Source: VAXT01 sp963794605 (GTDB taxonomy: Bacteria > Actinomycetota > Thermoleophilia > Gaiellales > Gaiellaceae). Taken from it: 64,000 bases of DNA. The stretch is taken from the NCBI GenBank assembly GCA_963794605.1, contig CAWCEN010000002.1, positions 186,001 through 250,000 on the forward strand, in the 5' to 3' direction. Position 1 is the first letter of the stretch; every line of letters begins with the position of its first letter. A program made the translations under genes and the position numbers. The notes under the pieces are model-generated. The model had not been told where the DNA came from, searched no databases, and was given only the letters and a program-made list of their open reading frames with translations. Positions 42,557 through 52,120 of the stretch are shown here, one piece after another.

Positions 42557-42594
42557 CACGCGGGCGCCGCTCCTGAGAGAGCGGCGCCCGCGTG
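42557..42594. terminator. Bidirectional terminator between convergent genes
   Basis: CACGCGGGCGCCGCTC and GAGCGGCGCCCGCGTG are perfect 16-bp inverted copies with a 6-base loop CTGAGA. It stands between the stop of the deacetylase gene and the stop of the secreted lysozyme-like gene. Confidence 0.8.
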
Positions 42595-42615
42595 AGCTCA
42601 GCCGTACGAAAGCTC

Positions 42616-44010
42616 TTACTGCAGGGAATCCAGCCCAGGACAGCCATAGGTCTGGTGGCACCCCGGCCTGTCGTTCTGGAAGCCGGGCTGCAGCCAGATG
42701 TGGTTGTTGAGGTGTCCCTGAACCTCTGAGGTGTACTGCTCGGCACCGGCATCGTGCCAATCGCCGGAGTACCAGTCACCGACGCAACCCCACAGGTCAC
42801 CCGGTCCATACGACGGGTTGACGTCGTGCAGCCAGGAGATCCAGCCTTCGAAGCAGCCCCGGATGTGGGCACCGTAATAGTCGGCCGCGAAGGCGGTCGA
42901 GTTGCGGTTGAAGGGGAAGGTGCCGTTCTGATTGTCCGGCATCTGCCCCCACGAAGGTGCCTGCCAGGACTTGATTCCCATGATCGAGAACGTCTGCGGA
43001 CACAGGCCGGCTCCATAGTCTTGCTGATAGTCGTAGCCACCCAGTGCGGTGAGAGCGTTGCAGTAGACGGTGCTGGCCGCGCTCGACGAGCCAAAGAAGT
43101 CGCCGCAGCCGTAGTACGAGACGCACCTCTGATGCCACGACGGATACACGAGGAGCTGGTACCACGTCGATTCCGTGTAGGCGACCGCTCGGATGACGTT
43201 GTCCGGGACGCCCCACTTGCAGGAAGCCCACTGGAAGATCTCGTCCGTCGTGCCGGTGAACTGCCCGTCCACGCGCGGCAGCAGCCACGAGTCCCAGTGT
43301 GAGTCGTAGCTCCCATCACGTGACATCGGTCGTGCCGCGAACGCGGCGTGAACCGCCTGCGGGTCTGGGACGACCTGGTTGCGCCTGTTGTTGTCGGGCC
43401 GTGGCTCCCACGAGGAGCGGTGCACCAGGCCGGCACAGGTAGCGCCACTGGGAAGGCTGTTCCATTGCCCAGCCTGCACGAGTGAGAAGTACCCGTCCGT
43501 AGGCGGCGGCCCGCCCGGTGGTGGTGGAGGAGGAGGAGGAGGCGGCGGCGGCGGTCCTGGAGGCGGCGGAGGCGGCGGAGGTGGCGGAGGCGGCGGCGGA
43601 GGCGGCGGTGGTGGCGGTGGTGGCGGAGGATTTGGAGGCGGAGGAGGTTGCCCGCATGGGGTCGTGCTCGAAGTAACTTCCACGATGCCGGACTGACCCG
43701 ACCTGCTGTACGCCTGGACGCCGAACGAGTACGTCGTCCCACAATTGAGCCCTCGGTGGGTGTACGTCAGGTTGGGCGTCGCGTCGACGAACGCTTGAGC
43801 CCGATACACGTTGTACCCTGAGACCCCCCGGCTTCTCGACTGCCGCCAGGCTAGTGAGACGCTGGACGCAGTCGCTGCGGTCACGTGCAGGTTGGTCGGC
43901 GGGTTCAGCGACTTGCGAGAGGGATCACTCGCGGCGAGCGCGAGAGGTGCGGCAAGAAAGAGCAAGGCAGCTGCGGCGACGAACGTTCCGCTGACGACTG
44001 GTCTTCGCAT
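42616..44010 (-). CDS. Secreted protein with FnIII, polyproline and lysozyme-like domain
   Basis: 464 aa. Signal peptide TFVAAAALLFLAAPLALA, a fibronectin type III domain at about 38-118 (PPTNLHVTAATASSVSLAW, SGYNVYRAQ, GTTYSFGVQAYSRSGQSG), then a nearly pure polyproline linker of about 45 residues, and the C-terminal domain shared with 38823-40100: GLVHRSSWEPRPDN, WLLPRVDGQFTGTTDEIFQW, VAYTESTWYQ, CGDFFGSSSAAS. The polyproline track is a rigid spacer of the kind used to cross a cell wall. Function of the C-terminal domain is open; the Glu in TESTWY is the candidate acid. Confidence 0.72.
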   Translation of the reverse strand: MRRPVVSGTFVAAAALLFLAAPLALAASDPSRKSLNPPTNLHVTAATASSVSLAWRQSRSRGVSGYNVYRAQAFVDATPNLTYTHRGLNCGTTYSFGVQAYSRSGQSGIVEVTSSTTPCGQPPPPPNPPPPPPPPPPPPPPPPPPPPPPPPGPPPPPPPPPPPPPGGPPPTDGYFSLVQAGQWNSLPSGATCAGLVHRSSWEPRPDNNRRNQVVPDPQAVHAAFAARPMSRDGSYDSHWDSWLLPRVDGQFTGTTDEIFQWASCKWGVPDNVIRAVAYTESTWYQLLVYPSWHQRCVSYYGCGDFFGSSSAASTVYCNALTALGGYDYQQDYGAGLCPQTFSIMGIKSWQAPSWGQMPDNQNGTFPFNRNSTAFAADYYGAHIRGCFEGWISWLHDVNPSYGPGDLWGCVGDWYSGDWHDAGAEQYTSEVQGHLNNHIWLQPGFQNDRPGCHQTYGCPGLDSLQ

Positions 44011-44245
44011 CGGATCCCCTTCGTGTTTGGCGGCGTAGGGCTGCGGCCGATGCTTTGAGCCGCAGATGGCTCGACCAAGCCCATCATCGGAATGGCCGTT
44101 GCTTCTTCCATCCCTCCTTCTTGCTATTTGGGCAGAAGGAGCGCGCAGGTTCCGAACGATTTCTAGAACTTCGTGCGGCTCCAGCCCCTCTGAGCGCTAA
44201 GGTTCGCCGTCCGCCCCACCTGGTACTCAGAGACATCGCCCCCGC

Positions 44246-44845
44246 ATGGAAGACGAGCCCAGCGTCATCCAGGACATCGATCGTCATCAGAGACGGCGAG
44301 GCCGCCGGAACCGCGACACACGGGTCCTGCGCCACCTCCCGTTGGTGCGATACGTCGTGCGGCGGCTTCGTCCGACCAGCTCCCCGCTCGAGGTCGACGA
44401 CCTGGTCTCCGCCGGGACGATCGGGCTCATCGAGGCTGCGGATCGGTATGACCCGAAGCGCGGAGTGCCGTTCGCGAGTTTCGCTTACTTTCGCATCAGG
44501 GGAGCGGTGATCGAGGAGATCTCGATCCTCGGGGTCGGCACCCTGACCACGTCGCGCGCCGCGTGTTCGTTGGAGGCGCCTATCAGTGATGAGACCGGCT
44601 TCACTCTGATGGACGTCACGGTCGATCCGTCGGCATCAGAGCCGCAATGCAGCGCAGAGCTCAGCGAGTTGCTGACCGCGATCGGGGACCTGCCGGATCG
44701 CGACCGTCAGATTCTGGCCCTCTCCGTAGCCGGCCACTCCGGAAACGACATCGCCGACCGCTATGGCTGCAGTCCCTCTCTCGTCTCCAGGATCCTCGTG
44801 GATACGCGGTTTCGGCTCGAACACGAGACACAACGCGATGGTTGA
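44246..44845 (+). CDS. Sigma-70 family RNA polymerase sigma factor (FliA/SigF-like)
   Basis: 199 aa. Region 2 is complete: HLPLVRYVVRRL, PLEVDDLVSAGTIGLIEAAD, GVPFASFAYFRIRGAVIEE. Region 4 reads DLPDRDRQILALSVAGHSGNDIADRYGC and SPSLVSRIL. There is little room for region 3, so this is a short group-3-like factor. It is followed by a LuxR-type HTH gene with an 8-base overlap, so the two are co-translated. Position upstream of the cell-wall and exopolysaccharide genes suggests that it controls them. Confidence 0.85.
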   Translation: MEDEPSVIQDIDRHQRRRGRRNRDTRVLRHLPLVRYVVRRLRPTSSPLEVDDLVSAGTIGLIEAADRYDPKRGVPFASFAYFRIRGAVIEEISILGVGTLTTSRAACSLEAPISDETGFTLMDVTVDPSASEPQCSAELSELLTAIGDLPDRDRQILALSVAGHSGNDIADRYGCSPSLVSRILVDTRFRLEHETQRDG

Positions 44846-45080
44846 GCGATTGCGACTCGAGGGGCAGCCTCTCACCAGCCCCGAGCTCGAAGTCCTCCAG
44901 GCGGCGGCCGAAGGCCTGTCCGCGAAAGAGACGGCCGCGAAACTGGTCAAGTCGCGCCACACGGTGGTCGCCCAGCGTCGCGCCATTCAGGCGAAACTCG
45001 GCGCGCGAAACCTCCCACATGCCATCTCGTTGGCCTACGGACTTCGCGTGCTCTGGCCGCCGCCGTTCGAACTGCGCTGA
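44838..45080 (+). CDS. Small LuxR-type HTH protein
   Basis: 80 aa consisting of little beyond the GerE HTH: LTSPELEVLQAAAEGLSAKETAAKLVKSRHTVVAQRRAIQAKLG (in pieces). It starts inside the sigma gene's last codons. Having no sensor domain, it must work as a partner of the sigma factor or as a DNA-binding modulator. The last 46 bases overlap the end of the convergent gene. Confidence 0.8.
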   Translation: MVERLRLEGQPLTSPELEVLQAAAEGLSAKETAAKLVKSRHTVVAQRRAIQAKLGARNLPHAISLAYGLRVLWPPPFELR

Positions 45081-45796
45081 ACCACGAGGTCCGACAGCAC
45101 GACCGGTTGCCCCCACGATCCCCGCGCCCGTCCGCCCAGACGCGGGCGGACCGACCATCGATAGCGCCCCGGCTCGAGGCTGTAGTCGTGGCCCCTGAAG
45201 GACCAGCGCGCCGGGACAACGACGCGAGGCTGCGAGGGGCGCGCCCGGAAGATCTCGGTCCGCGTTCGATAGAACTGGACGAGGTAAGACGCCGCACCGC
45301 TGACCGGAGCCCAGGCAAACGAGCGTGGAGACGTCACGGGGGCCGGAGGTTTTGGCCTCTGTGGTGCCGGTTCCGGACTCTGATTGGACTCGTCTCGAAA
45401 TGTGCGCGCGTTTGCGCGGGAGGGGTTGTCGGCACTCGGAGCGGCGCCGTCGTTTCCAGACTGCGAAGAGAATCGGTCGAGCGGACTCGCATAGGTGATC
45501 GCGGCGGCCGCAGCACCCAGGATGATGAGCACAAGAGCGTAGGTCGCTGTTCGTCGCTTCCTCGATACCCGACTGGCTTGGGGCCGGGGCGTCGGCTCAG
45601 CCGGTAGCGGAGCGTCATCCAGCGTCGCTGGTTCCGGAACCGCCTCGACCTTCGGGGCTGGGTCAGGAAGCGCCTCGACCTTCGGGGGAGCCGGGCTGTA
45701 AGGCCTTTGCTCCGGAAGCCGCGCTCGTGCACGACGTGCAAGCTCGGGGTCGACCAGGACGAGCTCAGGCGAGATCGGCTCATCCGCGATTGTCAT
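45035..45796 (-). CDS. Pro-rich single-pass membrane protein with FnIII-like end
   Basis: 253 aa from ATG at 45796 (a TTG upstream would add 6). A cytosolic-like Pro/Glu/Ala-rich part with near repeats (APPKVEALPDPAPKVEAVP) is followed by one helix, ATYALVLIILGAAAAAITYA, a Ser/Asn/Pro linker, and a C-terminal domain (SFAWAPVSGAASYLVQFYRT, GRYRWSVRPRLGGR) with the Trp-Ala-Pro-Val-Ser-Gly-Ala layout of fibronectin-like folds. Its place beside exopolysaccharide genes suggests a role in surface polymer assembly. No known family name. Confidence 0.7.
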   Translation of the reverse strand: MTIADEPISPELVLVDPELARRARARLPEQRPYSPAPPKVEALPDPAPKVEAVPEPATLDDAPLPAEPTPRPQASRVSRKRRTATYALVLIILGAAAAAITYASPLDRFSSQSGNDGAAPSADNPSRANARTFRDESNQSPEPAPQRPKPPAPVTSPRSFAWAPVSGAASYLVQFYRTRTEIFRARPSQPRVVVPARWSFRGHDYSLEPGRYRWSVRPRLGGRARGSWGQPVVLSDLVVQRSSNGGGQSTRSP

Positions 45797-46154
45797 CACT
45801 GTCGGGGATGCCAACTGCGTGCTCGATCCAGGGTCCGCGCCATTGCCGAGGATCTGAATCCCACCACCCGCGCTCCGTTCGTAGCGCTCGAGACGAGCAC
45901 GGAGCCCGCCGCGGTCGGAGTCTCCATGACGTCCGAGACGTGACTCTCCTGCGTGTCGTCAGAAATCGACTTCAAGCGATCTCGCCGGGATGCGTGGCCG
46001 CGGGCACGTCAGCTCAGAGTAAGCGAAGACCCGGAACGCATCGTCGTCCCGGTAGAGCTAGGCGCGCCGATGGTCGCGACCGATCGAGGTGTTCTCGATG
46101 ATGAGCAGGACGCGCGGTGCGCCTTTGCGTGAACGGCGCCGGAACACGTCTTGA
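45797..46154. other. Intergenic, no gene seen
   Basis: 358 bases between the Pro-rich membrane protein and the broken ligase. Open frames are short and without family character. Confidence 0.4.
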
Positions 46155-47666
46155 TCAACCCGTGTCGCGCTCGTTGCTCGGCATCGTCCGCGCTGCTGCC
46201 ACGATCCCCAGCAGGGCAAACAGGAGGTCCGCGGATCCGCGATAGGTCACGTGCGGATCAATGGTCATCAGGACACCGACGACGCTCAGGGCGACGATCA
46301 CGGCGAGGGCCGCCGCCGCGAAAGCATCGGTGCGCGCGCGCAGCACGGCCAGAGCCTCGCGGGCCCCTGCCCACAGGAAGTAGAAGAACGACAGGAGCAG
46401 CGGTATCCCTCCAGCCCACAACAACCAAAGGTAGCCACTCTCGATCCAGATGAAGCCCGTCGCGATCTTCTCCGTCGCCACCCGCGCGGCGGGGCGGACG
46501 CCGAGCACCCAATGTCCATGGGAAAACAAGTCGGGCAAGAAGTAGTTATGGAGGTTGTCGAGTCGGCCCTGCCAGCTCACAGGTAGTCCACTCGGTGACT
46601 GGAATCCCTCCAGACGCTTGTTGATCACAGGCTTGAGGGCGACGAAAGCGACGGCGAGCGAAGCCGGGAACAGGGCCAGATACCGGACCCGACCCGTCGT
46701 GACGACAATCGCACACACTCCGACCACGAGCGCGATCACGCCTGAAAACTGGCCGGCAGCGAAGATGCCGATTGCAAAGAGAGACATGAGCGCGATCAGC
46801 GGCCACCGCAAACGCGACGACTTCAGCAGTCCAATCGCAATGTGCGAGATTGAATGCCATGAGATCGGCGACGGCGATCGGAAGGCTCAGTGTCGAGCCG
46901 CCGCGGTTGTTGGTCACCGCCGAGACGTCGCCGTACGGCGCGTAATACGTCCCCAGGAAGGCCTCGACGCCGGGAAACCCGAGCGGATTGAAGGACGGCG
47001 ATTACCGCAACGAGGGCGGCCGCGGCCATCGAAAACCACAGGCAGATCCGCGCTTGTGCCGGCGATCGAATCGCGCTGCGAAAGATCAGGAAGACCGCGT
47101 AGTACTTCCAGATCATCAGTGAGTAGAAAATGTCATCGCTCTCGAACCTCACTCCGCGCAGCCCCAGCCATGCCAACGGGATGATCGAGCTGGTTATGCG
47201 AGGAGCAGGATCGCGACATCGAGGCGCTGAAGCGAAGCTTCGGCCTCGAGGAGACGTTGAGTCGAAGAATCGCGCGACCGCAGAGCGCGACGATGGCGAG
47301 CAACATCAGCGCCTCGTTCGGTCGAAGCACCGGCATGACAGTGCCGCGATCGATTCCGGCGACGAGCGGTGTGATCGCGATCAGGAGATACGCGGCCACC
47401 GCCGGTCGAAGCGCCATGATCGCCAAGAGCGTCAGGACGACCAGCGCGAGGAGAGCCAGCTTTGGGCCTGCGAAGGCGATGAGCGCCGCGAGCACGACGG
47501 CAGCCGCCGCGCCGGCCGCATAGACGGCCGTGTCGTTCGCGCCGTCGAGCGCTCGCGGAAGGCCTCGCCTGGCCGCCGGGTACCCCGCGAAGCTGAGCTC
47601 GTGGCGGTTCATGAACAGCGACACGGCCGGATCAAGAACCTTCCTGACGCGCCGGGAACGACTCAC
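46155..47666 (-). pseudogene. O-antigen-ligase-like membrane protein, multiple frameshifts
   Basis: Hydrophobic segments in three frames join to one Wzy/WaaL-like protein: AALIAFAGPKLALLALVVLTLL and AAYLLIAITPLVAGIDRGTV near the start, MIWKYYAVFLIFRSAI, NNRGGSTLSLPIAVADLMAF, then LIALMSLFAIGIFAAGQFSG and the end WIESGYLWLLWAGGIPLLLSF. GTG at 47666 overlaps the MurJ-like stop. At least three frameshifts (near 47190, 46980 and 46830) break it. The family links or ligates surface polysaccharides at the outer face of the membrane. Confidence 0.75.
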
Positions 47667-49316
47667 GCCACGCCACCGCGGATCATCTGGAGCTCCGGAG
47701 CTTTGAGCCAAGCCTGAACGGCAAGGAAAGCAACCGCTCCCACGGCTCCTGCGACGGCAAGGCGTATGACGTCGCCGAGCTTCGACTCGGGCAACCCGCT
47801 CAACGCGATCCATGCGGCAGCAGCGGGCACGAGCATGACCACGGATGCGAGAGCCGTCCGTCCGAGCGAGCGAGCCACCGAGTAGTCGCGTCTTCGGCAG
47901 GCCCTTCGTCGCCCGGCGGCTCACGTAGACCGCTCCGATCAGTGTCCCACCGGCCATCGCCAATCCGATGAACGCGAGCGAGCGTGCGCCATGGGTCAGG
48001 ACTGCAGGGACCATCAGGAGCAGCGTCGTGACGACGCGGACGATCATCCCGCGCAGAGGCACCGCCACGTTCTGTTTCGAATAGAGGGCGTAGCTCCCGA
48101 GCGTGAACCAGGCGTGCGTGATGACAGCCGGGCTCAGCGCCAGGATCGAGACGGCTACGTAGCTTCTTCCGTCGCTGGTGTCGAGACGACCAAAGGCGAT
48201 GATCGAGGCGATCACCGACGCCGAAACGGCATAGGCAACAGCGATCGGAATCGATGCGAACGAGACGAGCCCGACGGACTGGGAGAACTCATCGCGGAAG
48301 GCTCCCATGCGTTTCGTTTGGTGGAACGCCGCGAGTCGCGGCACCAGCGCCCGCGTCACGGGCCACGTGATGATCGCTGCAGGGAGATAGAAGAAGTTGA
48401 GCGCGAGCTGAAACGCGACCAGGCCACCCTCGATCCGATTCGCGACGACGATCGTCGCGAGCAGCAGCAACGCTTCGAGCCCCGTGTACGTGAGGACGGC
48501 CTTGATGCGCCCGAGCAGAGCCCGGATCTCCGGATCGCGCCAACCCGCACTCACATACATCGTGATCTGACTGCGGCGCGCGCCGAACCACTGGAGCGCC
48601 GCATGGAGGAAGACCGCAGCGGTCGTCCCGATCCCGAGGAGCAAGATCTCCGAGGTCGTGACCGTCGAGAGCTCCACACTCGTGCCGAAGACGGCCGCGG
48701 CGATCAGGAGCGTCAGGATGATGCCGACGTTCTCCGCCGTCGGTGCGGCTGAAGCGAGCCCGAAGCGACCGAAGGCATTCATGACCGCAGCCCCCGTGCC
48801 GGCGATGACATACAGCAGAATCTGAGGCGTGAACAGAACGAGCAGCAACAGGCCGACACGCCTCTGATCGGCTGCTACTTCGTCCGTAACCCCGAGCGAG
48901 AAGAGGCGGAGAATGAGGGGTGACGCGACGAGGACAATGCAAACGGCGACCGCAGCCACAGCGAGGAGCGAACCGAGGAACCCGCGGACGAATGCGTCTG
49001 CCCTGGCTCGATCGCCACGGCGAATGTGTTCGACGAGCGACGGAACGAGCAGAGAAACGAACAGCGATCCCGCCAGCAACTGGTAGTAGATGAGGCTCGG
49101 CAACGCGTAGATCCCCTGGTAGGTGTTGCCGAGGAACGTCGCTCCCAGAACGGCTCCGATCGCGACGACGCGAGCGAGGCCCGTGACCCGACTGACCAGC
49201 GTCCAGGCGGAACCCGTGAGTGAATTCCGTACGAGCCCCGAGTCGGCGGCCTGAAGCTCCTGCTCCTCATCGCGAGCGTCTTCGGCGACCACAGCAGCGG
49301 CTTCGGCTGCACTCAT
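47663..49316 (-). pseudogene. MurJ-like lipid-linked oligosaccharide flippase, one frameshift
   Basis: About 550 aa if corrected. The N terminus is cytosolic and acidic, followed by 14 hydrophobic helices typical of the MOP flippase family: SGWTLVSRVTGLARVVAIG-like start (seen as SAWTLVSRVTGLARV), GNTYQGIYALPSLIYYQLLA, and VPRLAAFHQTKRMGAFRDEF. After KGLPKTR the frame breaks at about 47896, and the last two helices (ALASVVMLVPAAAAWIALSG, AVAGAVGAVAFLAVQAW) are in another frame, ending at 47663. ATG at 49316. It translocates lipid-linked wall or exopolysaccharide precursors. Confidence 0.75.
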
Positions 49317-49398
49317 GCTGGTGTCCTCGCGCTCGTAGAACGATGAGGTGTAGCCAAGGTCATGTTCGAAGGACGTCCGCCGCAGAACGCGTTCGTCT

Positions 49399-51105
49399 TC
49401 ACTGCATGTTGCTCCGGCCATGACCCGCTCGCGGAAGCTTCACCCACTGCTTCACGCTTTCTCGAGTGGCGCGGGCTGAGCTGACCGGTTTGCGCGGTCC
49501 TTTCGTCTGCCGACCGCTGGCCTCGATGAAGACACTGCCGAGTAGCGTTGCTCGCAGCTGTTCGAGTTGCTCGCGTGAGCGGGCAATCTCCGCGCGCGTA
49601 GTCGTAGGCGTCGCGACTCCCAGCACTACGTCGCACGCACGCGCGAGCGCTGCCGCTTCAGCGTCTCCAAGCAGCGCCGGCGCGTCGACGAGGACGAAGT
49701 CGAACGGCTCCACGAGATCCGCTATCTGTTCTGCGGTCCGTTCGGATCCCAGCGCATGAGCCCGCGCCCCGGACGGAACGCCCACAGCCCGAGGTCGATC
49801 CTCGGGGTCGCGCGCGGGTCCGATCTCGATCAGATCGGGCCGGCCCCGTCGGCATAACAACAGATTCTCGACTTGGGTGTCGACGAGCGCATATTGGATT
49901 GGGACAGTTCCGGCGAGTGCATCGAGTAGCCCAGGACCAGGCGCCGCTCCTAGTGCCTCCTCGAGCGTCGGCCAACGCCGCGCCATCGTGACGAGTACCA
50001 CCCGCTTACCCGTTGCGGCGAGGAGGGCCGCCAGGTTCGTGATGAGCTCCGTGGGCGCGTCGACTCGATCGACGCTCGTGACCGCAACCGATTTCGCTCC
50101 TGTCTGAGCGGCTGCTGCAAGGAAGTTCGTACCGAGCCGACGGAACGCGTCTCCCGAGAGCGACGTAGGCGAGTCGAGTGCAGCCAACATCGGTTCGACG
50201 TCCTGCTCTTGGGGGTCGTCCTTCGGGATCACACCGAGCACGGGAGCTCCCAGCCGCGCTTGGAGGTCGGCCGCGCTCCGGACACGATCGTCCCGGAACT
50301 CGGCGAGCGCAGCGATCCCGAATCCGATCACGAGCCCGCCGAGGAGGCCGAGGAAAACATTCAGCGTCACGTTGGGTTTCGACGGCGAACGCGGGAGGGG
50401 AGCCTCTCCGACCACTTCCGCCGGGGTGAACGTCGTAATCTGGTCGTTCAGCTCTGCCAGCTTCGTTTGCAGTAGGGAGAGCTCGGTGGTCAAGGCGTCG
50501 CTCTGAACGCTCAAGGCCCGCTTCCTACTGCCCTCCGCTTGCCCGAGTTGCAGTCGGACCGCGGACAATTGATCTCTCATGACGTTGATCCGCTTTGCGG
50601 TCGAAGACGCCGAGAGGAGAGCCGTATCCTCGAACTGCCGCCGGCGTACGTCGGCATAAGCCTTCGCAAACGCTTGGGCTCCCGCCTGCGCATCCTCCGG
50701 CCGCGGGCTCGAGTAGGTGAACTTGAGGACGTCGCTGTCTGCAGGGACGAAGACCCCCAGTCGACTGAGAAGCTCGGACGGTGCAACGTCCAGGCCGAGT
50801 TCGCGCGCGGCGGTGCTCGCCACTGCAGTGGAGCGTGCGATCTGAGCCTCCGTCGCCATGTTCGGCCCGTTTACCCCTGCCTGGTCCCGCGGAGCGTGGG
50901 CCTCGGCGGTAGCGGTGGCGGAGTAGGTCTTCGTCTGAGAGGCAGTTGCCGCCAACGTCGCCACGACGGCGACTGCCGCCGTCACGAGGACGAACCGCTT
51001 CCTCCTGCCAAGGATGGACATGACCAGCGACGGTTCGTCTCCGTTCGACGGCGCGGGCGCCGATGACGCCACACGTACATTGCCCAGTTCGGAACCGCCG
51101 CTCAT
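49399..51105 (-). CDS. Wzc-like chain-length determinant with degenerate ATPase
   Basis: 568 aa, ATG at 51105. Wzz-like part: first helix (KRFVLVTAAVAVVATLAATA), long periplasmic coiled coil (MRDQLSAVRLQLGQAEG) and a second helix (LNVFLGLLGGLVIGFGIAA). The C-terminal part has the BY-kinase layout with GDAFRRLGTNFLAAAA, but the P-loop place reads VTSVDRVDAPTELITNLA without the Gly-Lys-Ser/Thr, the second Walker A strand is VVLVTMARRW with no Asp, and no Tyr cluster ends the protein. Walker B (FDFVLVDAPAL) remains. It probably sets chain length without kinase activity. Confidence 0.8.
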   Translation of the reverse strand: MSGGSELGNVRVASSAPAPSNGDEPSLVMSILGRRKRFVLVTAAVAVVATLAATASQTKTYSATATAEAHAPRDQAGVNGPNMATEAQIARSTAVASTAARELGLDVAPSELLSRLGVFVPADSDVLKFTYSSPRPEDAQAGAQAFAKAYADVRRRQFEDTALLSASSTAKRINVMRDQLSAVRLQLGQAEGSRKRALSVQSDALTTELSLLQTKLAELNDQITTFTPAEVVGEAPLPRSPSKPNVTLNVFLGLLGGLVIGFGIAALAEFRDDRVRSAADLQARLGAPVLGVIPKDDPQEQDVEPMLAALDSPTSLSGDAFRRLGTNFLAAAAQTGAKSVAVTSVDRVDAPTELITNLAALLAATGKRVVLVTMARRWPTLEEALGAAPGPGLLDALAGTVPIQYALVDTQVENLLLCRRGRPDLIEIGPARDPEDRPRAVGVPSGARAHALGSERTAEQIADLVEPFDFVLVDAPALLGDAEAAALARACDVVLGVATPTTTRAEIARSREQLEQLRATLLGSVFIEASGRQTKGPRKPVSSARATRESVKQWVKLPRAGHGRSNMQ

Positions 51106-51464
51106 TCGACCAGCCCGGGGCAACCTGTTTTCAGACGCGCCAAACCCTCGCCGTTACGGCGTCGCCGCACTGCCCTGAAACGCTGTTTCCTTCCCCCCGC
51201 CAAGTTCTCCTTCCCTCCGCCGCACACCCCCTGACCCCGTCGTGGGTCCGCAGTGAGCGGGGGAGCAGCTCCGCCCTGTCTCTCCACACTCAGGGTACAG
51301 CGTGAAAAAGCCGCCGACAGAGGGCAATTGCCCGATCTTCGGGTGCTGCTTCCAGCTGAGGTGAAACTAGGCTCCGCGCCGCTCTGCAGCTCACCTCAGG
51401 CTTGAAAGCCTAAGGCAATTACAGTAGACCATGTAGAGGTCACTCGAACGGCAGGAACACAGGA
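51106..51464. promoter_or_regulatory. Intergenic region with dyad upstream of the response regulator
   Basis: 359 bases between the divergent Wzc-like gene and the response regulator. CTGAGGTGA at 51356-51364 and TCACCTCAG at 51391-51399 are perfect inverted copies, followed by GGCTTGAAAGCC. They form either an operator or an RNA stem in the leader of the response-regulator gene. I see no coding sequence. Confidence 0.45.
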
Positions 51465-52061
51465 ATGCCCAACGCCAACCCGATTCTGCTCGTCGACGAC
51501 GATCCGACGATGCGCGAAATGATCGCCGGCCTGCTCGAGCAGGCCGGGTTCCCGACTCGTCAGGCCTCGAGCGGCGAGGAGGCTCTGTCCGAGGCGCGTC
51601 GCGGTCGGCCGCTGCTCGTCATTCTCGACGTCCGCCTTCCCGGGGTGTCCGGCTACGAGGTGCACCACGAGCTCAGAAGCCGATTCGGTGATGACTTGCC
51701 GATCATCTTCATCTCCGGCGAGCGGGTCGAGTCGCTCGACCGCACCGGGGGTCTGCTCCTCGGGGCCGACGACTATGTGGTCAAGCCGTTCGCGCCCGAC
51801 GAGTTGGTCGCTCGCGTGCGCCGCCTCGTCGCGCGCTCCGCTTCGGCGGGCGCGGCGAGACCGGGGCCGAAGCTGACGGGGCGTGAAGGAGAGGTGCTGC
51901 GACTGCTCGCCAACGGTCTCGGTCAGCCCGAGATCGCGAAGGAGCTCTTCATCAGCTCGAAGACGGTCGCGACCCACATTCAGCACATCCTGGCCAAGCT
52001 CGGCGTTCACAGCCGCGCGCAGGCCGTTGCCGTCGCGCATCGCGACGGGCTGCTGCGCTAG
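51465..52061 (+). CDS. Response regulator with LuxR-type HTH
   Basis: 198 aa. Receiver domain in residues 5-120: ILLVDDDPTM (acidic pair), VILDVRLPGVSGYE (phospho-Asp near 50), IFISGERV (Ser), and VVKPFAPDELVARV (Lys). HTH at 135-195: LTGREGEVLRLLANGLGQPEIAKEL and FISSKTVATHIQHILAKLGVHSR. This is an NarL/FixJ-type regulator. No histidine kinase gene lies nearby, so its partner is elsewhere. ATG at 51465. Confidence 0.92.
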   Translation: MPNANPILLVDDDPTMREMIAGLLEQAGFPTRQASSGEEALSEARRGRPLLVILDVRLPGVSGYEVHHELRSRFGDDLPIIFISGERVESLDRTGGLLLGADDYVVKPFAPDELVARVRRLVARSASAGAARPGPKLTGREGEVLRLLANGLGQPEIAKELFISSKTVATHIQHILAKLGVHSRAQAVAVAHRDGLLR

Positions 52062-52120
52062 TAGTCACGACCCCTCGAACGCGCCCCGGCCTGACCGGGA
52101 GGGTTTGGCGCCGGTACCTC

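Noticed and set aside
43379..43696. Plus-strand polyglycine ORF
   Set aside because: It is the reverse complement of the polyproline linker of the secreted protein at 42616-44010. The same holds for the Gly-rich frame at 37978-38232.
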